From Methylocaldum marinum (GTDB lineage: Bacteria > Pseudomonadota > Gammaproteobacteria > Methylococcales > Methylococcaceae): 64,000 nt of DNA. The position numbers were made by a program, and so were the translations under genes. The notes beneath the pieces were generated by a model. The model saw only the letters and a list, made by a program, of their open reading frames with translations, did not search any database and was not told the origin of the DNA. The DNA is taken from positions 2,828,395 through 2,892,394 of the forward strand of contig NZ_AP017928.1 in the NCBI RefSeq assembly GCF_003584645.1, in the 5' to 3' direction. Positions 56,405 to 64,000 of this stretch are shown here, piece after piece (the first letter of the stretch is position 1; each line of letters begins with the position of its first letter).

Positions 56405-59400
56405 TCATTGCGCCCGTTGCCGATTTAACAGGTAATAAACCACCGGCACCACGTAGAGCGAAAACGCGGTCGACGCAAAAATGCCGAAGATGAAACTCCA
56501 GGCGAGCCCGGAGAAGATGGGATCCAGGGTGATGACGAAAGAGCCGAACAGCGCGGCCGCGGCAGTGAGAAAGATGGGCCGGAACCGGGTGGCGCCGGCT
56601 TCGATGAGGGCATCGATCAGTGTTTCTCCCTGCTCCCGCAACCGCTCGATGAAGTCGATAAGAATGATGGAATTGCGCACCACGATGCCGGCTAGGGCGA
56701 TCATGCCGATCATGGCGGTGGCGGTGAAAAGAATCGGATTGTCGAAACCCGCCACGGGTTCGGTGAACAGCAGGTTGAGCAATGCGAAACCCGGCATGAT
56801 GCCGATAACGGTCAAGGGAATCGCCACCATGATGATGAGCGGCATCCCCAAGGAACCCGTCTGCGCCACCAGGAGCACGTAAATCATGAGCAGGGCCGCG
56901 CCGAACGCGAGCCCCAGATCGCGGAATACGTCCACCGTGATCTTCCACTCCCCTTCCCCGGCCAGATCGACCGCATAGCCTTCGGGCAGCGGCTTTTCCT
57001 TTTCGATGTCCCACCAGTCGAAAACGGCCTCCACCGGACTCCGCCCCGCCATTTCCGCGGTCACGTAGCTCAGGCGCCTGAGGTCTTTATGATAAATCGT
57101 GAGATCCGCCGGTTCCTCCGTCGCATGGCCGATTTCGCCCAGCGGCACCAGCGAGCCGTCCAGGCCTTTCACCCGCAGCGCATTCAGATCGGCCATGGAG
57201 GAACGCTCCGCGCGCCGCAGCCGCATGACGATTACCAGGGGCTGGCGTTCGGACGAAACGTGCACGACGCCGGCGGACATTCCGTTCAACGCTGCGCGTA
57301 GGGTCTCCGCAACCTCCGCCACGGTTACGCCGTGCAGCGCGGCCTGCTGACGGTCCAACCGATAGCGGATCACGGTCTGCGGCTCGTCGACGGTGTCGTC
57401 CACGTCGACCACCCCTTCGATTCCGGCGATCTCCTGCTTTACGCCTTCGGCAACCCGCGCCAGATCGGCATAATCCGCGTCCAGGGGACCGTACACTTCG
57501 GCCACGAAAGTCGACAGCACCGGAGGACCCGGAGGGGTTTCGACGATCTTGGCATTGGCGCCGTAAGCCTTGGCGATCCGCTCGATGTCGGGACGGATGC
57601 GCAGGGCGATCTCGTGGGACTGTTGCTCGCGCCGCTCCTTGGGCAGGAGGTTGATCCGAATCTCCGCCTGATACGGTTCCCGCCGCAGATAGTAATGCCG
57701 CACCAGTCCGTTGAAATCCATGGGCGATGCGAGTCCCACGTAAGTCTCGAAATCGGTCACTTCGTTGACGGCGGCGAGATAATCGCCAAGCGCCCGCGCC
57801 GCCGCGTCGGTTCGTTCCAGGGTGGTGCCGCGCGGCATGTCGACGACGATTTGCAGCTCGTTCTTGTTGTCGAAAGGCAGGAGCTTCAGCGGCACGATGC
57901 GAAACACCGCCAGCAGGGCGGAAACCACGAAGGCCGCCAGCACCAGCCATAGAAAGATTTTCGCCCGACCGGCGGTTGCCAGGAGTCCGCCCAGGGTGCG
58001 GTGATAAAACCGGTACACCGCGCTCTTTTTGATTTCGAACGCTTCCTCGCCCTTGCCGTACTCGCTCTTGAGGAGGTAATAGCTCGCCCAGGGAGTTACC
58101 GTGAACGCCACCAGGAGCGACATCAGCATCGCGATGGGCACGTTGAAAGCCATGGGCGCCATGTACGGCCCCATCATGCCGGTGATGAAGAACATCGGCA
58201 AAAAGGACACGATGACGGTGAAGGTCGCGAAGATGGTGGGCGGACGGACCTCGTCGACCGCGGTCAAGGTGGCGTCCAGGGGAGGCTCCCGGCGCAGCTT
58301 GAAATGGCGAAAGATGTTTTCCACGTCGACGATGGGATCGTCCACCAAAAGTCCCAGCGACAGAATCAGCGCGAACAGGGTCACGCGGTTGATGGTGTAG
58401 CCGAAGATGAGATCGCAGAACAGGGTCACGCCCAAAGTCATCGGCACCGCGAGGGCAACGATGAAAGACTCCTTCGGCCCCAGGGCGAAAGCCAACAGAA
58501 CGATGATCGTGGCGATGGCGATGAACAGATGTCGGACCAGTTCGTTGACCTTGTGATCCGCGGTCTCGCCGTAATTGCGGGTGATGTTGACGGTGACGTC
58601 TTCGGGAATGACGGTGCCGTATAGCCCGCTCGCCGCTTCGATGACCTCTTCGGCCACCGCGACGGCGTTCGCCCCTTTCCGCTTGGCGACGGCCAGAGTA
58701 ACCGCTTGCCGCTCTTCGCCGGGTCTCGCCGCTTCCGTTTCGCCCAACCGGGGGCTTTCCGCGGCTGCCGGCCCGTAGCCGATCCGCGTGTAGCCCTCGA
58801 ACTCCCGCGGACCGTCGATCAACTCCGCCACGTTGCGGAGATAAACCAGTCTGCCGCCCTGCCCGGCTACCGGCGTGCCGGCGACCTCGTCCGCACCGGT
58901 GAAGAACGGGCCGGCATCCAGGCGGACGACGCGGTTGGCCTGTTCGAAGGTTCCGGCCTGCAGGTTTATGTTGGCGGCCTGCAAGGCTCGCATCACATCC
59001 AGAACGGTCGTGCCGTGCGCCGCCAAGCGCGCGGGATCGGGATAGATCGAAACCTGCCGGCGCTCGCCGCCGACCACGGTGATCTTGCCGGCATCCTCCA
59101 CCACGGCCAGCTTGTCCTTCATCTCGTCGGCCAAACGGCGCAGCGCCGCCGTATCGTAGCTCGGATCGCTCGAGGACAAAGCCAGTGTGACGATGGGAAC
59201 ATCGTCGATTTCCACCGGCTTCACGGTCCACGAATTCACCAGCGGCGGGATCCGATCCTGATTGGACATCAGCTTGTTCCAGACCTTGACCAGACTGTCC
59301 TCACGGTCTTCGCCGACATAAAAGCGCACCGTCACCAAGGCCTCGCCTTCCCGTGAAACCGAGTAGACGTACTCGACGCCGTCGATCTCCCGCAGCAGGG

Positions 59401-59638
59401 TCTCGAGCGGTGTCGAAACCAGTTTTTCGACTTCCTCGGCGCGGGCGCCCGGCGCGTTGATCAACACATCCGCCACCGGTACCACGATCTGTGGTTCTTC
59501 TTCGCGCGGCGTCAGTACCAGCGCGGCGAACCCGGCCAGAAAGGACCCGATCAGCAGCAGGATCGAAAGCTTGGAGGTGATGAACAGCTCGACGATGCGA
59601 GCCGTCAATCCTCGCTCGACAGGCGTTTCGGCACTCAT
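56405..59638 (-). CDS. RND efflux pump permease (HAE1-like)
   Basis: A 1077-residue inner-membrane proton/drug antiporter. The first transmembrane helix is ILLLIGSFLAGFAALVL (about 25-41), and the large periplasmic porter loops, second helix group (IAIATIIVLLAFALGPKESF near 375-395) and symmetric C-terminal half (AALLMIYVLLVAQTGS; FTATAMIGMIALAGIVVRN) match AcrB-type proteins. Its start overlaps the adaptor stop (ATGA at 59635-59638). The last gene of the three-gene tolC-adaptor-permease operon. Substrate unknown; CusA-type metal pumps have methionine motifs I did not see. Confidence 0.9.
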   Translation of the reverse strand: MSAETPVERGLTARIVELFITSKLSILLLIGSFLAGFAALVLTPREEEPQIVVPVADVLINAPGARAEEVEKLVSTPLETLLREIDGVEYVYSVSREGEALVTVRFYVGEDREDSLVKVWNKLMSNQDRIPPLVNSWTVKPVEIDDVPIVTLALSSSDPSYDTAALRRLADEMKDKLAVVEDAGKITVVGGERRQVSIYPDPARLAAHGTTVLDVMRALQAANINLQAGTFEQANRVVRLDAGPFFTGADEVAGTPVAGQGGRLVYLRNVAELIDGPREFEGYTRIGYGPAAAESPRLGETEAARPGEERQAVTLAVAKRKGANAVAVAEEVIEAASGLYGTVIPEDVTVNITRNYGETADHKVNELVRHLFIAIATIIVLLAFALGPKESFIVALAVPMTLGVTLFCDLIFGYTINRVTLFALILSLGLLVDDPIVDVENIFRHFKLRREPPLDATLTAVDEVRPPTIFATFTVIVSFLPMFFITGMMGPYMAPMAFNVPIAMLMSLLVAFTVTPWASYYLLKSEYGKGEEAFEIKKSAVYRFYHRTLGGLLATAGRAKIFLWLVLAAFVVSALLAVFRIVPLKLLPFDNKNELQIVVDMPRGTTLERTDAAARALGDYLAAVNEVTDFETYVGLASPMDFNGLVRHYYLRREPYQAEIRINLLPKERREQQSHEIALRIRPDIERIAKAYGANAKIVETPPGPPVLSTFVAEVYGPLDADYADLARVAEGVKQEIAGIEGVVDVDDTVDEPQTVIRYRLDRQQAALHGVTVAEVAETLRAALNGMSAGVVHVSSERQPLVIVMRLRRAERSSMADLNALRVKGLDGSLVPLGEIGHATEEPADLTIYHKDLRRLSYVTAEMAGRSPVEAVFDWWDIEKEKPLPEGYAVDLAGEGEWKITVDVFRDLGLAFGAALLMIYVLLVAQTGSLGMPLIIMVAIPLTVIGIMPGFALLNLLFTEPVAGFDNPILFTATAMIGMIALAGIVVRNSIILIDFIERLREQGETLIDALIEAGATRFRPIFLTAAAALFGSFVITLDPIFSGLAWSFIFGIFASTAFSLYVVPVVYYLLNRQRAQ

Positions 59639-60717
59639 CGACCGGCCTCCGGGAGCAGCACGGTATCACCTTCATCGAGTCCCGAGAGAATTTCGATCTG
59701 ACCGTCGTGCCGCTTGCCGGTGCGGACGTGACGCAGCCGGACCTTATCGTCGACTACCAGCCGTACGCTCTCGAGTTGTCCGACGCGGCTCACGGCGGAA
59801 ACCGGCAGCAACAGCACCTCGTCCTGACCGCAGGCTTGATAGAGCCAGCCGAACGCGCCGGGCTGCACGCCCGAATCTTCGGGCAAGCGGGCTTTCACCA
59901 GCACGGTTCGGGTCCTGGGATCGGCGGCAGGTTGGATTTCGTCCGCCACGGCATCGAGTTCTCGTTCCGGATTGGCGATGCGGACCTTGAGTTCATCTCC
60001 GATTTCGACCAGGCCGGCGCACTCGGCGGGGATGGCGCTCTCGATCCGAAGCCGCTGCGATTCCTGAAGAACCAGGATCGGCGAACCGGGCAAGGCCATG
60101 TCGCCCGGTTCCAGACGGCGTTCGACGATGATTCCGTCGAAGGGCGCGCGCAGCACCGTTTCCGTCTGCGAGGATTCCGCCTCGCGAATCGCATCTCTCG
60201 CTTCCCGCACTTGCGCTTCGGCGGTCCGGGCCGCCGCCAGCGCGGCATCGAGGGCTTGCCGGGTCGCGGCCTCTTTGTCGTAAAGATTTTGGATTCGGCG
60301 GGCATCGGCGCGAGCGTGTCCGGCCTGCGCCTCCGCGGCGGCGAGCGCGGCTCGTGCCTGGCCCAGACGCGAGCGGGTTTCGCGTTCGTCGAGACGTGCC
60401 AGCACCTGATCCTTCTTGACGCGATCGCCCGCGCGAACCGCGATTTCCAGAATCCTGCCGGGAATCTTGGGAGCGATCTGCGCCACCGTCCGCGCCGCGG
60501 CGGTGCCGGGCCAGGCGAAGATTTTTTCGACCGCCTTGCGAACCACCTTAACCGTTGGCGCGCGCTCTTCGGCTTTCCCATTCGCCACGGACTCGCTCAC
60601 CCCCGGTTCCACCTTGTCTTTGAAGCCCCCTTGCATCCACACGAGAAGCACGATCAAAACGGCCGCCGCGATCAGAGCATAGATCAGCTTGGTCCTGGAC
60701 TGCTTGGAATGGGTCAT
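59635..60717 (-). CDS. RND efflux periplasmic adaptor (MFP)
   Basis: A 360-residue membrane fusion protein. One N-terminal anchor (LIYALIAAAVLIVLLVWMQG, about 11-30) is followed by the lipoyl half-motif GRILEIAVRAGDRVKKDQV, a coiled-coil hairpin (about 100-180, AARTAEAQVREARDAIREA) and the barrel with FDGIIVERRLEPGDMA. It links the permease to the outer-membrane channel. ATG 60717 has AAAGG upstream. It is 104 bases after the TolC-like gene. Confidence 0.9.
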   Translation of the reverse strand: MTHSKQSRTKLIYALIAAAVLIVLLVWMQGGFKDKVEPGVSESVANGKAEERAPTVKVVRKAVEKIFAWPGTAAARTVAQIAPKIPGRILEIAVRAGDRVKKDQVLARLDERETRSRLGQARAALAAAEAQAGHARADARRIQNLYDKEAATRQALDAALAAARTAEAQVREARDAIREAESSQTETVLRAPFDGIIVERRLEPGDMALPGSPILVLQESQRLRIESAIPAECAGLVEIGDELKVRIANPERELDAVADEIQPAADPRTRTVLVKARLPEDSGVQPGAFGWLYQACGQDEVLLLPVSAVSRVGQLESVRLVVDDKVRLRHVRTGKRHDGQIEILSGLDEGDTVLLPEAGR

Positions 60718-60821
60718 GAATATGCCTTTCAGTGTTTTGCCGATTCGTCGTCGCAAAAATTTTTCGGCTACGGGAAGAAATCCGTTCCGGCGGAAGTCGA
60801 GGACCGTCTCCTTCGGATTCC

Positions 60822-62189
60822 TTAGCGCCAGTGCCCCACTGCCTTCTGCAGCTGAGCTTGCGCCACCCGGCTTTCATAGGCGGCAACGATGGCACGCAAA
60901 GCGGCGTCGGCGCGGTCGGTTTCGGCTTCCAGATAGCGCGTCACGCTCGCGGTCCCGCCGCGGTATTGCTCGTTGACCAGGCGTAACGCCTCGTCGGCAG
61001 CGGCGGCTCCGGCTTCGGCCACCTTCAGGCGCTGTAGCGCTTCTTCCAATGTCGTAAAGGCGCGCCGGACTTCATCCTCGATCTCCAGCCGGGTACGCTG
61101 CTCCAGGGCTTGAGCTTCGGACAGCCGGCGTTCCGCCTGGGCGATACGAGCGGAGACCGCGCCGCCCGAGAATAAATCCACTTCGGCATTGACGCCCAAG
61201 GTGACGTTATCCCGGCTGAACGCGAAATCCGGCGAGCGGCTGTTCTGGCCATAGGCGGCATAGGCATTCACCCGCGGCCAGCGAGCACCGCGCTCGGCCT
61301 GGAGTTCCTCGCGCCTGATATGCGACTGCTGTATCGCCGCCTGCATCTCGGGCCGCTGGGCCAAAGCCTGGTCGAGCAACCGGGCATAAGCCTGATCCGG
61401 GTGCGCAGCAGGCCTGTCGGCGGGCTCGATGAGATTAATGAGCTCGTCCGTGCTGGCCCCAAGCAGCGTCTTGAGCGCCGAACGCGCCAACTCAATGGCG
61501 TTTTGCGCCTTCAACTCGGCCTCGCGGGCCTCCGCCGCACGAACTTCGAGGGACAACACGTCGGCCTTGAGCGCCATGCCTTCCGCCACCCGGTGCTTGG
61601 TATGCTCCAGCTCGCGTTCTACCGCCGTGACCGAATGCCGCGCCACATTCACTTGCTGCGGTGCGGACAGCAATGCGTAATACGCCGCCGTCACCGCAGC
61701 CGCCAGGCGGTTGCGAATCGCCGAACGCTCCAGTTCGGCCGCTTCGACGCCCAGTTCGGCGGCTTTCTTCCGGTAACTGTCCTGCCCCCCCCGGTACAAG
61801 GACCAGGTGCCGACGATTTCGGGGCGGAAGTTTTCCACCCAGCCGGGGTGGTTGATGTCCATGCCGAAGTCGAAACGGCGCTGCGCCACGATATAGGAAA
61901 ATGCCTGAGCAGGATCGTCGGAATAGGCATAACCGACCCGCGCGGTCAGCCTGGGATAGAAGTTCGCTGCGGCCTCGGCGACCTTGGCTTCGGCCTCGCC
62001 GATTCGGGCAGCGGCGGCGAGCAGATCCGGGTTTTGGGCGAATGCGAGCTCGATCGCTTCATCCAACTTGAGTGGGTGGCGGGCGTTTGCATCCACCCGC
62101 GTCTCAGCGGCGGCCCCGAATCCGGCCAGTGCCAGACAGAGCGTCGCAGCCACGGCCAAGAGTCTCGACTGGGAATTCTTTAAACTCAT
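60822..62189 (-). CDS. TolC-family outer membrane efflux protein
   Basis: A 455-residue OEP protein. A signal peptide (LLAVAATLCLALAGFGAAAE) ends near residue 30. Two repeats of the helical-barrel half follow (LDEAIELAFAQNPDLLAAAA near 40-59, and ALAQRPEMQAAIQQSHIRRE in the second). Porin strands lie between. It is the outer-membrane channel of the efflux system and the first gene of the operon. ATG 62189 (MSLKNSQSRLLAVAA) follows TAGGAG; the frame extends 43 codons upstream but without a signal peptide. Confidence 0.9.
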   Translation of the reverse strand: MSLKNSQSRLLAVAATLCLALAGFGAAAETRVDANARHPLKLDEAIELAFAQNPDLLAAAARIGEAEAKVAEAAANFYPRLTARVGYAYSDDPAQAFSYIVAQRRFDFGMDINHPGWVENFRPEIVGTWSLYRGGQDSYRKKAAELGVEAAELERSAIRNRLAAAVTAAYYALLSAPQQVNVARHSVTAVERELEHTKHRVAEGMALKADVLSLEVRAAEAREAELKAQNAIELARSALKTLLGASTDELINLIEPADRPAAHPDQAYARLLDQALAQRPEMQAAIQQSHIRREELQAERGARWPRVNAYAAYGQNSRSPDFAFSRDNVTLGVNAEVDLFSGGAVSARIAQAERRLSEAQALEQRTRLEIEDEVRRAFTTLEEALQRLKVAEAGAAAADEALRLVNEQYRGGTASVTRYLEAETDRADAALRAIVAAYESRVAQAQLQKAVGHWR

Positions 62190-62317
62190 ATCCTGCTTTG
62201 CTCCTACTCCGCTTGCGTCCGGACGTGCAAATACCTCCGGACGTTTCGAAGCTCGAATGCCGACGCCGGACCGATCGGCACACGCCGTTACGGCCGCGCA
62301 ACCACGGACCGGCCACA
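62190..62317. other. 5' leader of the efflux operon
   Basis: About 130 bases between the palindrome at 62318 and the tolC-like start. No independent small gene was seen. Confidence 0.4.
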
Positions 62318-62338
62318 ATATAAGAATATACTAATATT
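62318..62338. promoter_or_regulatory. AT-rich palindromic operator candidate of the efflux operon
   Basis: ATATAAGAATATACTAATAT is an imperfect 20-bp inverted repeat in the otherwise GC-rich divergent region between the efflux operon and moaB, 129 bases before the tolC-like start. AT-rich palindromes of this shape are typical of ArsR/SmtB- or MarR-type repressors. No such repressor is encoded nearby. Confidence 0.35.
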
Positions 62339-62499
62339 TAATCAAGCTCGGATTCTTCCCTGAAGGATTGCGCGCCATCGAGATGTTCGATAGCTTTTAG
62401 CGTTCACAAACCGGTGCATGGTCTCCGGCAAGAGGCTCGAACAACAGCCGATCGTTTCACGAACCGAATTTACAACACGTTCCACAGGAAAGCATCTCA

Positions 62500-63021
62500 A
62501 TGTCCGAGGAAAGAGGCTTCGTTCCCCTCAACATCGCGATACTGACGGTATCCGATACACGCACGGAAGACACCGACGCTTCCGGAAGAAGCCTGGTCGA
62601 AAGGCTGAGCGGCGCCGGGCACCGGCTGGCGGATAAACGCATCGTACCCGACGACATTTACCGAATACGCGCCGTGGTATCGGAATGGATCGCTTCCGAA
62701 TCGATTCAGGCCGTCATCACCACGGGAGGCACCGGTGTGACCGGGAGAGACGGTACGCCCGAGGCGGTCTCCGTCCTGTTCGACAAGACGCTCGATGGAT
62801 TCGGCGAAGTCTTTCGAGCCATTTCCTATCAGGAAATCAAGACTTCCACGATTCAATCCCGTGCCGTCGCCGGCGTCGCCAACGGCACCTACATCTTCTG
62901 CCTGCCCGGCTCTTCCGGCGCGTGCCGGACCGCTTGGGACCAAATCATCCGGGATCAGCTCGACTACCGTACCCGCCCATGCAACCTGGTGGAACTCATG
63001 CCCCGCCTGCTGGAGCGATGA
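62500..63021 (+). CDS. moaB: Molybdenum cofactor biosynthesis protein B
   Basis: A 173-residue MoaB/MogA-fold protein starting MSEERGFVPLNIAILTVSD, with the substrate loop TTGGTGVTGRDGTPEAV (about 73-89) and LPGSSGACRTAWDQII near 138-153. In molybdopterin synthesis this family adenylates or binds MPT. No other moa gene is in the window. The next gene on this strand begins 163 bases later. Confidence 0.93.
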   Translation: MSEERGFVPLNIAILTVSDTRTEDTDASGRSLVERLSGAGHRLADKRIVPDDIYRIRAVVSEWIASESIQAVITTGGTGVTGRDGTPEAVSVLFDKTLDGFGEVFRAISYQEIKTSTIQSRAVAGVANGTYIFCLPGSSGACRTAWDQIIRDQLDYRTRPCNLVELMPRLLER

Positions 63022-63184
63022 GCCGAGCACGAAGCGATGGGGCGCGCTGAATAGCTCAGCGCGTGGGCATGCTGTTCGTAACCCATCTGAAGCCGTGCCG
63101 AATGATAAATAACACCGGCGGTTTTTTCTTGACGCACTGCAAACGCACCATGACCCGTAAACGACTCACACCGGAGCACGCCTC

Positions 63185-63865
63185 ATGATTCAGCTTACGC
63201 TTGCTGCCCTGTTTTTCGTCGGCATCCATTTCCTGATCGCCGGCAGCCGAGGGAGGGACCGGTTGATCGCGAAGTACGGCGAACGCATGTACCGCGGCGG
63301 TTTTTCGATCCTTTCGCTGGCGGGTCTGTTCTGGCTGATCTATGCCTATCGCCATGCGCCTTACCTCGAAACCTGGGGGCAGCTCGCGTGGTTCAAGCCG
63401 GTAGCGGCGCTCCTGATGCTGATCGCTTTCATTCTGGCCGTGACCGGCATAACGACACCCAGTCCGACCGCGGTCAACGGCGAATCCCTGCTGTCCGAAG
63501 CAGAGCCGGCACAGGGCATTTTGCGGATCACCCGCCATCCGTTTCTCTGGGGAATCGCCTTGTGGGCCGTCACGCACCTGATTGCCAACGGCGATGTCGC
63601 AGCGCTCGTGCTGTTCGGGTCCCTGCTGCTGCTCGCGCTGGGCGGCACCCGCTCGATAGACGCCAAGCGCCGGCGGCACTTGGGAGAACAATGGACGAAA
63701 TTCGCGGCCGCCACCTCCAATATGCCTTTCAAGGCCATCCGAGAAGGACGCAATCAGCTCAAAATAGCCGAGATCGGATGGTGGCGCATCGCTCTGGCCG
63801 TAGCGCTTTACCTAGCACTATTGCACTTCCATGCCAAATTGTTCGGCGTTTCGCCGCTGTTCTGA
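63185..63865 (+). CDS. NnrU-family membrane protein
   Basis: A 226-residue protein with about six hydrophobic segments, beginning LTLAALFFVGIHFLIAGS. The conserved NnrU features RITRHPFLWGIALWA and GGTRSIDAKRRRHLGEQW are visible. NnrU is linked to nitric oxide or nitrite metabolism in denitrifiers, but many members have no assigned role. The close match to the HPFLWG signature supports the family. Confidence 0.85.
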   Translation: MIQLTLAALFFVGIHFLIAGSRGRDRLIAKYGERMYRGGFSILSLAGLFWLIYAYRHAPYLETWGQLAWFKPVAALLMLIAFILAVTGITTPSPTAVNGESLLSEAEPAQGILRITRHPFLWGIALWAVTHLIANGDVAALVLFGSLLLLALGGTRSIDAKRRRHLGEQWTKFAAATSNMPFKAIREGRNQLKIAEIGWWRIALAVALYLALLHFHAKLFGVSPLF

Positions 63866-63946
63866 ACACGCCGACGTCGGGCTCGGGATCAAGTGCCGAA
63901 AAATTGCATCGAAACTTGTGGTTCCCATTATCTAGGAGACACGGCG

Positions 63947-64000
63947 ATGAACGATGATACGTTCAACATGGATATCCGCAAGTTCCTGAAAAAGGTGGGG
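63947..64000 (+). CDS. DUF6494-family protein, N-terminal 18 residues (cut by window edge)
   Basis: MNDDTFNMDIRKFLKKVG follows TAGGAGAC and runs to the window end. It closely resembles the start of short DUF6494 proteins as I recall them (MNEDTFNM-IRKFLK). Function unknown. Confidence 0.7.
   Translation, partial: MNDDTFNMDIRKFLKKVG

Noticed and set aside
56405..62189. CusCBA-type heavy-metal efflux system
   Set aside because: No methionine-rich metal sites were seen in the permease or adaptor; a generic HAE1 pump is the safer call.

Overview
The window looks like a chromosomal segment of a gammaproteobacterial methanotroph of the Methylococcaceae (Methylococcus/Methylocaldum-like). The best evidence is a bacterial sterol locus: squalene monooxygenase, an oxidosqualene cyclase with the DCTAE motif, a CYP51 fused to a ferredoxin domain (an architecture known from Methylococcus) and a DHCR24-like sterol reductase. 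The rest fits that lineage: tig-clpP-clpX-lon-hupB-ppiD, smc-zipA-ligA, queF and moaB. The genus is an inference.

Bases 1-11430 are an accessory region. It opens with a truncated relaxase/MobC mobilisation module, an IS110-family transposase, an IS630 scar, an AbrB antitoxin with a twice-frameshifted PIN toxin, and an orphan TacA-type antitoxin. Next comes a decayed integrative conjugative element (ICE) of the PFGI-1/TIGR037xx type: a TraD C-terminus, a TIGR03747 membrane protein, a frameshifted RAQPRD gene, and a TIGR03758 gene running into a truncated TIGR03745. About 5 kb of cargo interrupts it: a MerR-like regulator, a large N6-adenine DNA methyltransferase and a coupled PD-(D/E)XK nuclease candidate, which together form a plausible restriction/defence module.

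Bases 11600-28700 hold the sterol locus and its insertions. A cholesterol-oxidase-like GMC flavoprotein and an alpha/beta hydrolase with Cys at the nucleophile position form a two-gene operon. An IS605-type element (tnpA/tnpB plus a hairpin right end) follows. CYP51-ferredoxin and the DHCR24-like gene form a second operon. A fused glucosylglycerol-phosphate phosphatase/synthase (compatible solute) lies next, then a SnoaL/NTF2-fold protein, the oxidosqualene cyclase and squalene monooxygenase.

Bases 28800-33470 hold a GT4 glycosyltransferase plus amylo-alpha-1,6-glucosidase pair and a secreted DUF4124-TraB/GumN protein that has lost its metal-binding histidines. Bases 33470-43000 are the conserved proteostasis block with tRNA-Asp, tRNA-Val and tRNA-Leu. 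Bases 43200-49200 hold a class II aldolase, a polysaccharide deacetylase, two small lipoproteins, a methyltransferase, a Ser/Thr kinase and queF. Bases 49394-55754 are smc-zipA-ligA. Bases 56100-62340 are a tripartite RND efflux operon (tolC-like, adaptor, permease), and the window ends with moaB, an NnrU-family gene and the start of a DUF6494 gene. No CRISPR array or rRNA was seen.
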